From Arthrobacter sp. SW1 (lineage in GTDB: Bacteria > Actinomycetota > Actinomycetes > Actinomycetales > Micrococcaceae), in contig NZ_MJLT01000005.1 in assembly GCF_001766675.1 (NCBI RefSeq), positions 45,512-109,511 of the forward strand: a stretch of DNA of 64,000 bases. Direction: 5' to 3'. A program made the translations under genes and the position numbers. A model generated the notes under the pieces. That model had not been told where the DNA came from. It made no database searches and saw only the letters and a list, made by a program, of their open reading frames with translations. Below, piece by piece: positions 32,568-41,078 of this stretch. How positions within the stretch are numbered: the first letter of the stretch is position 1; every line of letters begins with the position of its first letter.

Positions 32568-33995
32568 CTAGTTGTCGAGCGCGGCCAGTTCGCCGATGCC
32601 CACGGGCGCGGCGAGAGGCCGCTTCGCGCTGGAGGCGAGGGATCCGGCGTCGGGCATTTCCCCCGGACCGGCGCCCAGGCAGCCGGCCGCGAAACCGCAG
32701 ACCCGGCCCTGGCACCAGCCCATGCCGGCGCGGGTGAAGGACTTGAGGCTGCGGATGTCGCGGGCGCCCAGGCTGTCCCGGGCCTCCGTGATTTCCCCGG
32801 CGGTGACTTCCTCGCAGCGGCACACGGTGGTGTCCGGGGTGAGCCAGTCCTGCCAGGCGGCAGGGACCGGATGGGCGTGGTGCATGGCCCGGGCGAAGCG
32901 GCGGTGCCGGGCGATCGCGGCGGGCTGCTTGACCGGAACGTGCGAGTCCGGGCGGGCGGCCGCGGCTCCCGCGGCGAGGCCTTCCAACACAGCGAGGGTC
33001 GCTCCCCCGACGCCGGTCACCTCGCCCGCGAGGTAGAGCCCGGGAACGCTGGACTGCTGGCGTTCGTCCACGACGCCCACCAGGGAGCCGTCGGCGTCCA
33101 GCCGGGTTTCGACGCCGAGCGCAACGGGCAATTCCATCTGCGGGGTGAAGCCCCAGCCGAAACCCACCACGTCCACGTCCGCGTACTCCCGTTCCGTTCC
33201 GGGGCGGACCCGGCCGTCGGCGTCAACCTTCGCGGTGCGCACTCCCTCCGCCTTATCCGGGCCCAGCACCTCGGTGACGATGCTGCGAGTTCGGTACGGA
33301 ATGCGGTGCTTGGCGAAAACCGCCGCGTATTCGGCGCCTTCGAGGGCCTTTTCCGGCACGCCCGTGGCCGCACCGAGGTGCGGCAGCCACGCCGACGGCG
33401 AGGAGGACTCGAGCACGGCCAGCACCTTTCCGCCGGCCTCGGCGATGCCCGCCGCGACGGGCAGCAGAAACGGACCGGTGCCCGCAATCACGAATCGCTT
33501 GCCGGGCAGCACGCCGTTGGCCTTGATGAACGCCTGGATGCCGCCCGCCGCCATCACGCCGGGCAGCTCCCAGCCGGGAACGGGCAGCTGGCGGTCGTAG
33601 CCACCCGGGCACAGGACCAGGCGGTCCGCGGCGACGGTGGCCGGCGCGGCCCCGGACGAGGCGACGGCCGCCGTCGTCCGCAAAACAAATTCGGCGGAGC
33701 CGGGAAGGCCAGTGCGCTCAGCCATCCACACCTGCAATCCCGGCAGGTACGTGATCCGCCCGGCGCCGCGCGCGGCGTCGAAACGCGCGCGCAGGTCCAG
33801 GTAGGTGCTCCAGCCGTGGTGGCCGTGGCCGTCCGCTTCCCGGACCGACTCCGGCGCGTGCCGCCAGAACTGGCCGCCCGGCTGGTTTCCGGCGTCGACG
33901 ACGGCGACCCTCGCCCCCGCTTCGGCGGCCGCCACCGCGGCGGCGAGCCCGGCCGGACCGACACCGACGACGGCGACGTCTGCAGTGACGCTCAT
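32568..33995 (-). CDS. FAD-dependent dehydrogenase subunit (LhpE/HcnB-like)
   Basis: A 475-residue flavoprotein. The N-terminal dinucleotide fold is VAVVGVGPAGLAAAVAAAEAGARV and a second is RFVIAGTGPFLLPVAAGIAEAGG. Near the C-terminus CRCEEVTAGEI and GMGWCQGRVC give the cysteine pattern of the HcnB/SoxA-type Fer2_BFD domain, likely another [2Fe-2S] site. With the small ferredoxin-like protein and the DAO-type flavoprotein it should form the heteromeric D-hydroxyproline dehydrogenase seen in Pseudomonas lhp loci, or an opine-oxidase-like enzyme. ATG overlaps the previous stop by 4 bases. Confidence 0.85.
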   Translation of the reverse strand: MSVTADVAVVGVGPAGLAAAVAAAEAGARVAVVDAGNQPGGQFWRHAPESVREADGHGHHGWSTYLDLRARFDAARGAGRITYLPGLQVWMAERTGLPGSAEFVLRTTAAVASSGAAPATVAADRLVLCPGGYDRQLPVPGWELPGVMAAGGIQAFIKANGVLPGKRFVIAGTGPFLLPVAAGIAEAGGKVLAVLESSSPSAWLPHLGAATGVPEKALEGAEYAAVFAKHRIPYRTRSIVTEVLGPDKAEGVRTAKVDADGRVRPGTEREYADVDVVGFGWGFTPQMELPVALGVETRLDADGSLVGVVDERQQSSVPGLYLAGEVTGVGGATLAVLEGLAAGAAAARPDSHVPVKQPAAIARHRRFARAMHHAHPVPAAWQDWLTPDTTVCRCEEVTAGEITEARDSLGARDIRSLKSFTRAGMGWCQGRVCGFAAGCLGAGPGEMPDAGSLASSAKRPLAAPVGIGELAALDN

Positions 33996-34243
33996 GAGCC
34001 TTCCACCTCCATGCCCTCGCAGGCTTCCACGAGGCAGGCGCGCTGGTTCGGCTCGCCGTCGACCGTCACGAGGCAGTCGAAGCAGACGCCGATGCCGCAA
34101 AACAGGCCGCGCGGCTTGCCGCCCTTGCGGGTGCTGCGCCAGGCGGTGATGCCCTGGGATGCCAGGGCCGCGCCGACGCTTTGGCCGGCGGCCGCGGTGA
34201 GCGGGCGGCCGTCGAAGCTGATGGTGACCGGCTGGGTGGTCAT
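33992..34243 (-). CDS. [2Fe-2S] subunit (LhpF/HcnA-like)
   Basis: An 83-residue ferredoxin-like subunit. The cluster ligands are seen in FCGIGVCFDCLVTVDG and a distant Cys in RACLVEACEG. An SFDGRPLTAAAGQSVGAAL start is normal for HcnA-like proteins. ATG at 34243 behind AGGAGG. It passes electrons between the two flavoprotein subunits encoded on either side; both overlaps are 4 bases. Confidence 0.88.
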   Translation of the reverse strand: MTTQPVTISFDGRPLTAAAGQSVGAALASQGITAWRSTRKGGKPRGLFCGIGVCFDCLVTVDGEPNQRACLVEACEGMEVEGS

Positions 34244-35445
34244 GCCGTGGCCTCCTCTCGGTGTTCGGAGTTTCGGTGGTGCCGTACAGAGCCAAACTCG
34301 CCAAAGCGGGCCGGCGCGAACGGTGAAAGGTCCATGTCCGGGGTGAGCCCGGCGAGCGCCTGGGCCAGGAGCTTCCCCGTACCGGCGGACAGCCCGATTC
34401 CGGCGCCTTCGTGGCCGGCGGCGTGCCAGAGCCCGGGGGCACGGTCGTCGTGGCCGATCACGGGCAGGTGGTCCGGGCAATACGGCCGGAAGCCGTGGTA
34501 GTGCCGGATGGCTTTGACGTCCTTGAGGAACGGGAAGAGGGAGGTGGCGTTGCGGGCCAGCAGGCCAAGCGCGGCGGTGCTGACTTTACGGTCGAAGCCG
34601 ACGCGTTCGCGGGTGGAGCCGATGAGGATGCTGCCGGCGGGCGTGCCTTCCACCACGGGCGAGGCCTGGAGTCCGGCGTCCGAGCTGCCCACGTTGTCGA
34701 TGTATTCGGCGGCGTAGACCTTGTGGTGCACCATGGGCGGCAGCGGCTCGGTGACCATCACGAAGCCGCGCCGCGGCAGCACGGGGACCTCGACGCCGGC
34801 CATCGCCGCGAGCTCGCCGGCCCAGGTTCCGGTGCAGTTCACCACGGCTCCGGCGGGGAAATCGCCGCGCGGGGTGCGGACGCCGGTGACCCGGCCGCCG
34901 TCGCGCGCTGAACGCAGGAAGCCCGTCACGGGAGTATCGGCGATGAAGCGGGCACCGGCTTCGGTGGCGAGCCGGACCAGGTGGGCCGCCACCAGCATGG
35001 GCTGCACCTGGCAGTCTTCGCGGTAGCTGGCGCCGCCCAGGGCTTCAGGGGAAATGTGGGGTTCGGCTTCGCGGAGGGCGGCCTGGTCCAGTTCCTCGAC
35101 GTCCACGCCGTAGCTGTTCTGGACGGCCATCACCCGGTTGAGGGAGGCCAGGCTGCTTTCGCGGGAGGCCACGATGATGCCGCCCTTGGATTCAAACTCC
35201 CAGAGTTTCTTGTGCTCTTCGAGGTCGTTGTGCCAGACGCCCAGGGAGTAGCGGGTCAGTTCGAGTTCGGGGCCGAGTTCCTTGTCCGAGACGAGGATGT
35301 TGCCTTCGCAGGCGGAGGAGGTGCCGCTGGCGGGGAGGCCCTTGTCCAGCACGGTCACGCTCTGGCCCTGCTGTGCGGCGAAGTACGCGGTGGCGGCTCC
35401 GATGACTCCGGCGCCGATCACCAGCACATCGCTGGATTGGCTCAT
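34240..35445 (-). CDS. FAD-dependent amine oxidoreductase (DAO family, LhpB/HcnC-like)
   Basis: A 401-residue flavoprotein of the D-amino-acid oxidase/dehydrogenase fold. VLVIGAGVIGAATAYFAAQQG binds FAD. RRGFVMVTEPLP, FRPYCPDHLPVIG and HAAGHEGAGIGLSAGTGKL are typical of the C-terminal half. It probably oxidises cis-4-hydroxy-D-proline to 1-pyrroline-4-hydroxy-2-carboxylate as the catalytic subunit of a three-part dehydrogenase. Overlaps both neighbours by 4 bases. Confidence 0.87.
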   Translation of the reverse strand: MSQSSDVLVIGAGVIGAATAYFAAQQGQSVTVLDKGLPASGTSSACEGNILVSDKELGPELELTRYSLGVWHNDLEEHKKLWEFESKGGIIVASRESSLASLNRVMAVQNSYGVDVEELDQAALREAEPHISPEALGGASYREDCQVQPMLVAAHLVRLATEAGARFIADTPVTGFLRSARDGGRVTGVRTPRGDFPAGAVVNCTGTWAGELAAMAGVEVPVLPRRGFVMVTEPLPPMVHHKVYAAEYIDNVGSSDAGLQASPVVEGTPAGSILIGSTRERVGFDRKVSTAALGLLARNATSLFPFLKDVKAIRHYHGFRPYCPDHLPVIGHDDRAPGLWHAAGHEGAGIGLSAGTGKLLAQALAGLTPDMDLSPFAPARFGEFGSVRHHRNSEHREEATA

Positions 35446-36164
35446 GTCTGTTGCTCCTGTGGGGTTTCGTCATCGCCGGTGGCCCAGAGCCCGCGGGCGT
35501 GGCCGATGTGGCGGCGCATCAGTTCGCGGGCGGCGGGGCCGTCTCCGGCGGCGATCAGCTCCAGCAGTTCGTGGTGTTCCTGCGCGGAATCGGCCAGGCG
35601 GTTGCTCTCGCTGAGGGTCTTCAGGCCGTACATGCGGGTGCGGGTGCGCAGGCTGGTGGCCAGTTCCACGAGCTGTTTGTTGCCCGAGTATTCGAGCAGT
35701 TCGGCGTGGAAGTCGCGGTCCGCGGCCAGGTAGGCGGCCAGGTCGCCTTCGCGGGCGGCGTCCACGATGTCCTCGGCGAGCTTGTGCAGGCGTTCCATGT
35801 CGGACTCCGGGACGGTTCCGGCGACGTCGGCCATCACCGGCGGTTCCAGGAGGAGGCGGATCTCGGTGATCTCGTCCAGTTCGCGGTCGCTCATGCTGGT
35901 GACGCGGAAGCCCTTGTTCTTGACCGTCTCCACCAGGCCTTCCCGGGCCAGGTCCATCATGGCCTCGCGCACCGGCGTGGCCGAGACGCCGAACGCCGCG
36001 CCGAGGGCCGGCGCCGAATACAGGGTGCCCTCCTCCAGGGTGCCGGCGATGATCGCGGCACGCAGCGACTCGGTGACCGATTCGCGCAGGCTGCGCTGGC
36101 GGCCGAGCGGGGCGATGGGGAGGTTGTTGGCTGGCACGGTGAGCACTCCTTGGGCGGGCGTCAT
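35442..36164 (-). CDS. GntR family (FCD) transcriptional regulator of the hydroxyproline locus
   Basis: A 240-residue regulator. The winged helix is LRAAIIAGTLEEGTLYSAPALGAAFGVSATPVREAM. The FCD domain follows (DFHAELLEYSGN, then HHELLELIAAGD and HIGHARGLW ligands). It lies inside the operon, coupled to both neighbours by 4-base overlaps, so it is made along with the catabolic enzymes. It is the likely binder of the TGTNNNATNNNACA sites at 39400 and 42569. Confidence 0.9.
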   Translation of the reverse strand: MTPAQGVLTVPANNLPIAPLGRQRSLRESVTESLRAAIIAGTLEEGTLYSAPALGAAFGVSATPVREAMMDLAREGLVETVKNKGFRVTSMSDRELDEITEIRLLLEPPVMADVAGTVPESDMERLHKLAEDIVDAAREGDLAAYLAADRDFHAELLEYSGNKQLVELATSLRTRTRMYGLKTLSESNRLADSAQEHHELLELIAAGDGPAARELMRRHIGHARGLWATGDDETPQEQQT

Positions 36165-37117
36165 TCTCTGGTGCCTCCTTCATACACCACGGCCGCCGTC
36201 ACGAGGTCCTCCCAGGCCATGCCCACTCCCGCGTACAGGCAAGGCTTCCCGGGCGTGCGTTCCAGCTTGCCGGCCACGAGTTCCTGCAGGTTCAGCGGGT
36301 GGATGGCCTCCCATTCCTCCACGCTGCGCGCGGGAATGAGGTCGCCCGCCTCGCGCATGGCCGAGGCCCGGCCTTCCACCACGACGTCGGAGCGCAGTAC
36401 CAGCGCGGCATCCACTTCGCGGGCGTCCAGTCCGTGCTGCCCGACGGCGGCCACCACCGCGCCGTCCGCCACCAGCCCGCCGTCGAACAGCGGAGTGCGG
36501 GAGGAGGTGGTGCAGAGGATGACGTCCGCCTCCGGGACGTCGGCAACGCTGCCGGCCCGGACCTCGATGCCCTCCGCAGCGAGCGTTCCGATCAGCGCCT
36601 GTACCCTTTCCGGACGCTGGCCGACGACGGCGAAGCGCGCCCCGGGCAGCACGGCGTGCGCCGCGCGGAGGTGGTTGAGTGCCTGGATGCCGGCGCCGAA
36701 GACGAGGATCTGGAGGTGCTCCGTGGTTTCGGGGCCCGCGGCGAGGATGTGCTTGACCGCCATGAGCGTGGTGGCCGGGGTGCGGATGGCCGTGAGCTCC
36801 GTGCCGTCCATGGTGGCCAGCGGTGCCAGGGTGTCCGAATCGATCAGCAGGTAGATGCCCTGGATCTTCTCCAGCCCGCGGGCCGGATTGCCCGGGGCCA
36901 CGGTGAGGGCCTTGACGCCTGAATAAGCCTGCCCTGCCTTGGTGAAACCCTGTGCCGGCATGATGAGGAACTCCCCGCCCGGCGCCGGGCTGAACAGCCT
37001 GGGGCTGTCGGACTCCGGGTCCACCCCGTCTGCGAGCGCGCGCTCCAAGGCCGCGACCGCCGTCGGCCACGGAGCAGCGGCACGCACGGCGGCGGCGTCG
37101 AAATAGGGAAGGCTCAC
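36161..37117 (-). CDS. ornithine cyclodeaminase/mu-crystallin family reductase
   Basis: A 318-residue NAD(P)-binding protein. The conserved GVKALTVAPGNPARGLEKIQG region, TMDGTELTAIRTPATTLMA and the Rossmann motif LVFGAGIQALNHLRA are family features. In hydroxyproline clusters members act as 1-pyrroline-2-carboxylate reductase, making L-proline from the product of trans-3-hydroxy-L-proline dehydration. Ornithine cyclodeaminase activity is less likely in this context. GTG start overlaps the epimerase stop by 4 bases. Confidence 0.83.
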   Translation of the reverse strand: MSLPYFDAAAVRAAAPWPTAVAALERALADGVDPESDSPRLFSPAPGGEFLIMPAQGFTKAGQAYSGVKALTVAPGNPARGLEKIQGIYLLIDSDTLAPLATMDGTELTAIRTPATTLMAVKHILAAGPETTEHLQILVFGAGIQALNHLRAAHAVLPGARFAVVGQRPERVQALIGTLAAEGIEVRAGSVADVPEADVILCTTSSRTPLFDGGLVADGAVVAAVGQHGLDAREVDAALVLRSDVVVEGRASAMREAGDLIPARSVEEWEAIHPLNLQELVAGKLERTPGKPCLYAGVGMAWEDLVTAAVVYEGGTRE

Positions 37118-38115
37118 AGCAGGAAGCCTTCCGGGAAGGGATCCGTGGGATCCAGGAAGTACTGCGCGGTGCCGGTCAGCCAGGCGCGTCCCGTCACGGT
37201 AGGCACGACGGCGGGGCGGCCGGCCACTTCGGTCTCCTCCACCAGGCGGCCGATGAAGCGGGATCCGATGTAGGACTCGTTGATGAAATCCGTGTTCAGG
37301 GCCAGCTCGCCGCGGGCGTGCAGCTGGGCCATGCGGGCGCTGGTGCCGGTGCCGCAGGGCGAGCGGTCGAACCAGCCCGGGTGGATGGCCATCGCGTGCC
37401 GGGAATGCTCGGCCGTGGAGCCGGGCGCCTTCAGGTACACGTGGTGGCAGCCGCGGATGTCGTCCCGTTCCGGGTGCACCGGCTCGTCCTTGGCGTTGAT
37501 GGCGTCCATGATGGCCAGGCCGGCCTTGAGCAGGTCATCCTTGCGCTCCCGCTCGAACGGCAGGCCCAGGCTCTCCAGGTCCACCACGGCGTAGAAGTTG
37601 CCGCCGAACGCGAGGTCGTAGTTCACCAGGCCGTAGCCGGGCACCTCCACCTCCGCGTCCAGGCGGTCCACGAAGGAGGGCACATTGCGGATGGTCACGG
37701 ACTCGGCATGGCCGTCCTTCACCGCGACCTCCGCGATCACCAGGCCGGCCGGGGTGTCCAGGCGCACCGTGGTGACAGGCTCCACGACCTCCACCATGCC
37801 GGTCTCCACCAGCACCGTGGCCACACCGATGGTGCCGTGCCCGCACATCGGCAGCAGGCCCGACACCTCGATGTACAGCACCCCGTAATCCGCATCCGGC
37901 CGGGTAGGCGGCTGCAGGATCGCCCCGCTCATGGAGGCGTGGCCGCGCGGCTCGGTCATCAGGAGGGTGCGGATCCAGTCGCTGTGCTCCATGAACCACA
38001 GCCGGCGCTCAGCCATCGTCGCGCCGGGGATGGTCCCGATGCCGCCCGTGATCACGCGCGTGGGCATGCCCTCGGTGTGGGAGTCCACGGCATGGAAGAT
38101 GCGGCTGGTTCTCAT
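37114..38115 (-). CDS. 4-hydroxyproline 2-epimerase (proline racemase family)
   Basis: A 333-residue cofactor-independent epimerase. Both catalytic cysteines are present: Cys91 in LPMCGHGTIG and Cys254 in RSPCGTGTSARMA. This separates it from the dehydratases of the family, where the second is replaced. It should invert trans-4-hydroxy-L-proline to cis-4-hydroxy-D-proline, the first catabolic step. Proline racemase activity is possible but the neighbours favour hydroxyproline. ATG at 38115 with AAGGAG upstream; the frame continues upstream into a low-complexity arginine-rich stretch with no start signal. Confidence 0.92.
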   Translation of the reverse strand: MRTSRIFHAVDSHTEGMPTRVITGGIGTIPGATMAERRLWFMEHSDWIRTLLMTEPRGHASMSGAILQPPTRPDADYGVLYIEVSGLLPMCGHGTIGVATVLVETGMVEVVEPVTTVRLDTPAGLVIAEVAVKDGHAESVTIRNVPSFVDRLDAEVEVPGYGLVNYDLAFGGNFYAVVDLESLGLPFERERKDDLLKAGLAIMDAINAKDEPVHPERDDIRGCHHVYLKAPGSTAEHSRHAMAIHPGWFDRSPCGTGTSARMAQLHARGELALNTDFINESYIGSRFIGRLVEETEVAGRPAVVPTVTGRAWLTGTAQYFLDPTDPFPEGFLL

Positions 38116-38415
38116 GTGCTCTCTCCTTGTTGTTTCTGCCGGCTTTCGCCGGTTGCCCGTCCGCTTCCGCTTCGGTGTTCGTCGCGGCTGGGTTCGCCGG
38201 ATTCCGGCCCTCCGGCGTCGCTTAGACACGAACGATATGCAGTGCTTCGGTCGCTGGGCGACCTCCGCGCTGCGATCGCTCGCGATGCGCTCCTTTCCGG
38301 AGGACCGAAATCCGTCGTGTGCTTATCTCACCGTTTCCGGAGGACCGCCGGCCCGGCTTGTGGGTTGGTCACCAATCGCGTCAGGCACCGTGGCAACCAG
38401 CCCTTTTGTTTTTGT
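38116..38415. other. 300-base intergenic stretch
   Basis: No gene is seen between the epimerase and the DapA-like gene. It holds a direct repeat GTTTCCGGAGGACCG-like (TTTCCGGAGGACCG at 38294-38307 and again near 38334-38347) and an A/T-rich end (38400-38425) after the DapA-like stop. It may contain a promoter for the epimerase-to-aldehyde-dehydrogenase genes, but no clear -10/-35 was identified. Confidence 0.5.
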
Positions 38416-39321
38416 TTATTTGTAGCCCTTGGCGAGGGCTGCTTCTGTGTCCCTTACTACTGCTGCGTGGGCTTCGGGGGTCATCGGGCCGCGCGGGGGG
38501 CGGCAGGCTCCGCCACGGAGGCCCACGATGTCCATTGACAGCTTGATCGACTGGACGAACTCGGTCTTGCTGTCCCAGCGGAGCAGGGAGTGCAGATCCG
38601 TGTAGATCTCGCGGGCACGGGCCAGGTCGGCGACGTCGCCGGAAGTGGAGAGGCGGTACAGCTCCAGTGTGGACTCCGGGATGGCGTTCGGGTAGCCGGC
38701 CACCCAGCCCACGGCACCTGCCAGGCCCATCTCGACGACGGTGTCGTCCGTGCCGATGATCAGGTCCACCTCCGGGGCGAGCTCCTTGATCTCGTAGGCG
38801 CGGCGGACGTCGCCGGTGAATTCCTTGACGCCGACAATCAGGCCCTCGCCGTGCAGGCGGGCGATCAACTGCGGGGTCAGGTCTACCTTGGTGTCGATCG
38901 GGTTGTTGTAGGCCACGATGGGCAGGCCGACGGCGGCAACACGGCGGTAGTGGTCAACCACTTCGTCGTCGTTGGCGCGGTAGGCGTTCGGCGGGAGCAG
39001 CATGAGCGAGGAAGCGCCGGCCTCGGCTGCCTGCTCGGCCCACTTCACGGACTGCAGGGCGCTGTACGCACCGACGCCGGCCATTACGGTGAAGCCTTCC
39101 GGAGCGGCCTCGACCGCCGTCGAGATCACGCGGCCGCGTTCCTCTTCGCTGAGGGTCTGGTACTCGCCCAGGGAGCCGTTGGGGGCAACGCCGTCGCAGC
39201 CTGCGTTGGCCAGGAAGCGGACATGCTCGGCGTAGGCGTCGAAATCCACGCTGAAGTCGTCATTGAACGGCAGCGCGGTGGCGACGTGTACGCCGTGCCA
39301 GGGCTTGCGGGTTTCAGTCAT
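38416..39321 (-). CDS. DapA-family lyase, probable 1-pyrroline-4-hydroxy-2-carboxylate deaminase
   Basis: A 301-residue class I aldolase-fold enzyme. The Schiff-base Lys166 is in LIVGVKEFTGD and the general-base Tyr138 in IVAYNNPID; PNGSLGEYQTLSEEER is the substrate loop. In hydroxyproline loci this family deaminates and dehydrates 1-pyrroline-4-hydroxy-2-carboxylate to 2-ketoglutarate semialdehyde, exactly the missing link between the dehydrogenase and the aldehyde dehydrogenase here. Dihydrodipicolinate synthase is unlikely in this context. ATG at 39321. It has its own promoter region with a candidate operator at 39400. Confidence 0.88.
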   Translation of the reverse strand: MTETRKPWHGVHVATALPFNDDFSVDFDAYAEHVRFLANAGCDGVAPNGSLGEYQTLSEEERGRVISTAVEAAPEGFTVMAGVGAYSALQSVKWAEQAAEAGASSLMLLPPNAYRANDDEVVDHYRRVAAVGLPIVAYNNPIDTKVDLTPQLIARLHGEGLIVGVKEFTGDVRRAYEIKELAPEVDLIIGTDDTVVEMGLAGAVGWVAGYPNAIPESTLELYRLSTSGDVADLARAREIYTDLHSLLRWDSKTEFVQSIKLSMDIVGLRGGACRPPRGPMTPEAHAAVVRDTEAALAKGYK

Positions 39322-39399
39322 GATCAGGTCCTTTCGGTCTGGCACACTCGGCGCCGTTTATCTTTGCTGCCGTGAGGTGCCTCACAGCCCAGCTTACCA

Positions 39400-39413
39400 T
39401 GTGACATTGCACA
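39400..39413. promoter_or_regulatory. candidate GntR operator upstream of the DapA-like gene
   Basis: TGTGACATTGCACA fits TGTNNNATNNNACA, an inverted TGT/ACA repeat. The extended sequence CATGTGACATTGCACA is nearly shared, in inverted orientation, with the site at 42569-42582 (CATGTACCATTGCACA on the minus strand). It lies about 80 bases upstream of the DapA-like ATG. Confidence 0.5.
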
Positions 39414-39426
39414 GGTGGATTAAGGG

Positions 39427-39478
39427 GATGCCGGGCAGGCGCCCGGCATCCGGGGCCCGCCGCGGAGCGCGGCGGGCC
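39427..39478 (-). terminator. tandem hairpins after the amino-acid ABC operon
   Basis: Hairpin one: GATGCCGGGC (39427-39436) with GCCCGGCATC (39441-39450). Hairpin two: GGCCCGCCGCG (39454-39464) with CGCGGCGGGCC (39468-39478). Both perfect. They start 6 bases after the binding-protein stop (39485). U-run absent. They would separate the transporter transcript from the DapA-like gene. Confidence 0.65.
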
Positions 39479-39484
39479 GGGACG

Positions 39485-40357
39485 TCAGCTCGCGGGAACC
39501 ACGTACTGCTTTTCGGCGACCTTTCCGAGGCCTTCGGAAAGGCCGGCGTCGGTGAGCAGCTTGGTGATGGTTCCGTCTTCGCGCTGGGCCTTGATGCCGG
39601 CGTCGAGCGCTTCCTTCAGGCTGGTGTTGCCCTTGGTGATCGGGAAGGCAGCCTCAGGCGCCTGGGTGATCGCCCCGACGCGGGCATCCGGCTTCTCGTT
39701 CGCCAAGGCGACCTTCACTCCGGAGGCGTCCTTGAACTGCAGGACCTGCACGCCGTAAGCGTCGACGTCGGCGTCCAGGCGTCCGGCGTCGAAGTCCGCC
39801 TTCAGCTCAACGCTGGACGGGTAGGTGACCAGTTTGTCGCCGAGGATCTTGCGGAGATCCTCCACCCAGAGGTAGCCGTCAATGGTGCCCACCTTATTCA
39901 TCTTTTCAAGGTCGGCAACGGTAGTCGCGCCGCTCTTGGACGCGATGCCCATGCCGTCCAGGTACAGGGAGGCGGAGAAGTCCACGGCCTTCAGGCGCTT
40001 CTCGGTGGCATCGATGGTGCCGAGCGCGAGGTCGATATTGCCGCCGGAGATGGACTGCACGGCGTCGGCGTAGGTGGCCTGCTGGTAGACGGGCTCGAGG
40101 CATTCGTCCTTGGCGACCTTCTCCACAATGGAGATGTCGATGCCGGTGGGCTTGCCGCTGTTGTAGCTGCTGAACGGCGGGATGTCGATGACGCCGACGG
40201 TCAGCTTGCCCTGCGCCACGGTCTGGACGCCCTGGTGCTTGGGCGTGCAGTTCGAGTTGCTTGCGGTCGAGGAGCCGCCGCAGGCGGTCAGGCCCAGGCC
40301 GGCGGCGAGGACGACGGCGGCCAGCGCACCGGTGGTCTTGAGCTTGCGGATGTTCAT
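39485..40357 (-). CDS. amino-acid ABC transporter substrate-binding lipoprotein (SBP family 3)
   Basis: A 290-residue binding protein. The lipoprotein signal MNIRKLKTTGALAAVVLAAG ends in a lipobox LTAC (Cys near 26). The mature part has GKLTVGVIDIPPFSSYNSGKPTG, GGNIDLALGTIDATEKRLKAVDFS and LKEALDAGIKAQREDGTI, standard for family 3. With the downstream pathway enzymes, its ligand is probably hydroxyproline or proline. ATG at 40357 with AGGAGG upstream. Confidence 0.9.
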   Translation of the reverse strand: MNIRKLKTTGALAAVVLAAGLGLTACGGSSTASNSNCTPKHQGVQTVAQGKLTVGVIDIPPFSSYNSGKPTGIDISIVEKVAKDECLEPVYQQATYADAVQSISGGNIDLALGTIDATEKRLKAVDFSASLYLDGMGIASKSGATTVADLEKMNKVGTIDGYLWVEDLRKILGDKLVTYPSSVELKADFDAGRLDADVDAYGVQVLQFKDASGVKVALANEKPDARVGAITQAPEAAFPITKGNTSLKEALDAGIKAQREDGTITKLLTDAGLSEGLGKVAEKQYVVPAS

Positions 40358-40424
40358 ACTTTCCTCCTGAGGTGGTGGGGAATGCTTGGGAGTTCTGGGT
40401 AAGGGATCAGGCGTGGCGGGTGTT

Positions 40425-41078
40425 TCAGGCGTGGCGGGCCATGCGTTTTTCGAAGTACACGGTGATCCACGTGGCCGGCATGGAGATGGCGGCGTAGCAA
40501 ATGCCCGCCAGGGTGAAGATCTGCAGGTAGTTGAAGTCCTGCGAGCCGATGTTGTACGCGGACTTCATCAGCTCCGGCACGGCGATGGCGTAGGCCAGCG
40601 AGGTGCCCTGGAACATCTGGATGGCCACACCCATCAGGCCCGGGATCGCCGAGCGCATGCCCTGCGGCATGATCACCCGGAAGAAGGTGTGGCTCCAGGA
40701 CAGGCCCAGCGCGGCGGACGCTTCGTGCTGGCCCCGGGCCACGGACTGCAGCCCGGCGCGCATGATCTCCGAGGAGTAGGCCGCGGCGTTCCAGCTCAGC
40801 GCCAGGCAGGCCGCGGTGATGCTTTCGAAGGCGATGCCGAACTTCGGCAGCCCGTAATAGAAGAGGTACAGGATCACCAGGGCCGGGGCGCCGCGGCCGA
40901 TTTCGACGACGGCCAGGCCCAGGGTGCGCACGGCCAGGTTCTTCGCTCCGACCATCACGCTGAGCACCAGTCCCAGCGGATAGCCGGCCAGGATGGAGAC
41001 GCCGGCGATCATGAGGCTTACGCCGAGGCCGGACATCAGCTGCGGCAGGTAGGCCGCCCATTCGATCAGCCAGTTCAT
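40425..41078 (-). CDS. amino-acid ABC transporter permease
   Basis: A 217-residue HisM/GlnP-type permease with about five helices. The EAA loop reads SEIMRAGLQSVARGQHEASAALGLS. It pairs with the upstream 214-residue permease, whose stop overlaps its start by 4 bases. Its own end is 67 bases before the binding-protein gene. Confidence 0.92.
   Translation of the reverse strand: MNWLIEWAAYLPQLMSGLGVSLMIAGVSILAGYPLGLVLSVMVGAKNLAVRTLGLAVVEIGRGAPALVILYLFYYGLPKFGIAFESITAACLALSWNAAAYSSEIMRAGLQSVARGQHEASAALGLSWSHTFFRVIMPQGMRSAIPGLMGVAIQMFQGTSLAYAIAVPELMKSAYNIGSQDFNYLQIFTLAGICYAAISMPATWITVYFEKRMARHA

Noticed and set aside
37114..38115. trans-3-hydroxy-L-proline dehydratase
   Set aside because: Both catalytic cysteines (91 and 254) are present; dehydratases of the family lack the second.
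38416..39321. dapA for lysine biosynthesis
   Set aside because: Context is a complete hydroxyproline pathway that lacks only this deaminase step; no lysine gene is near.
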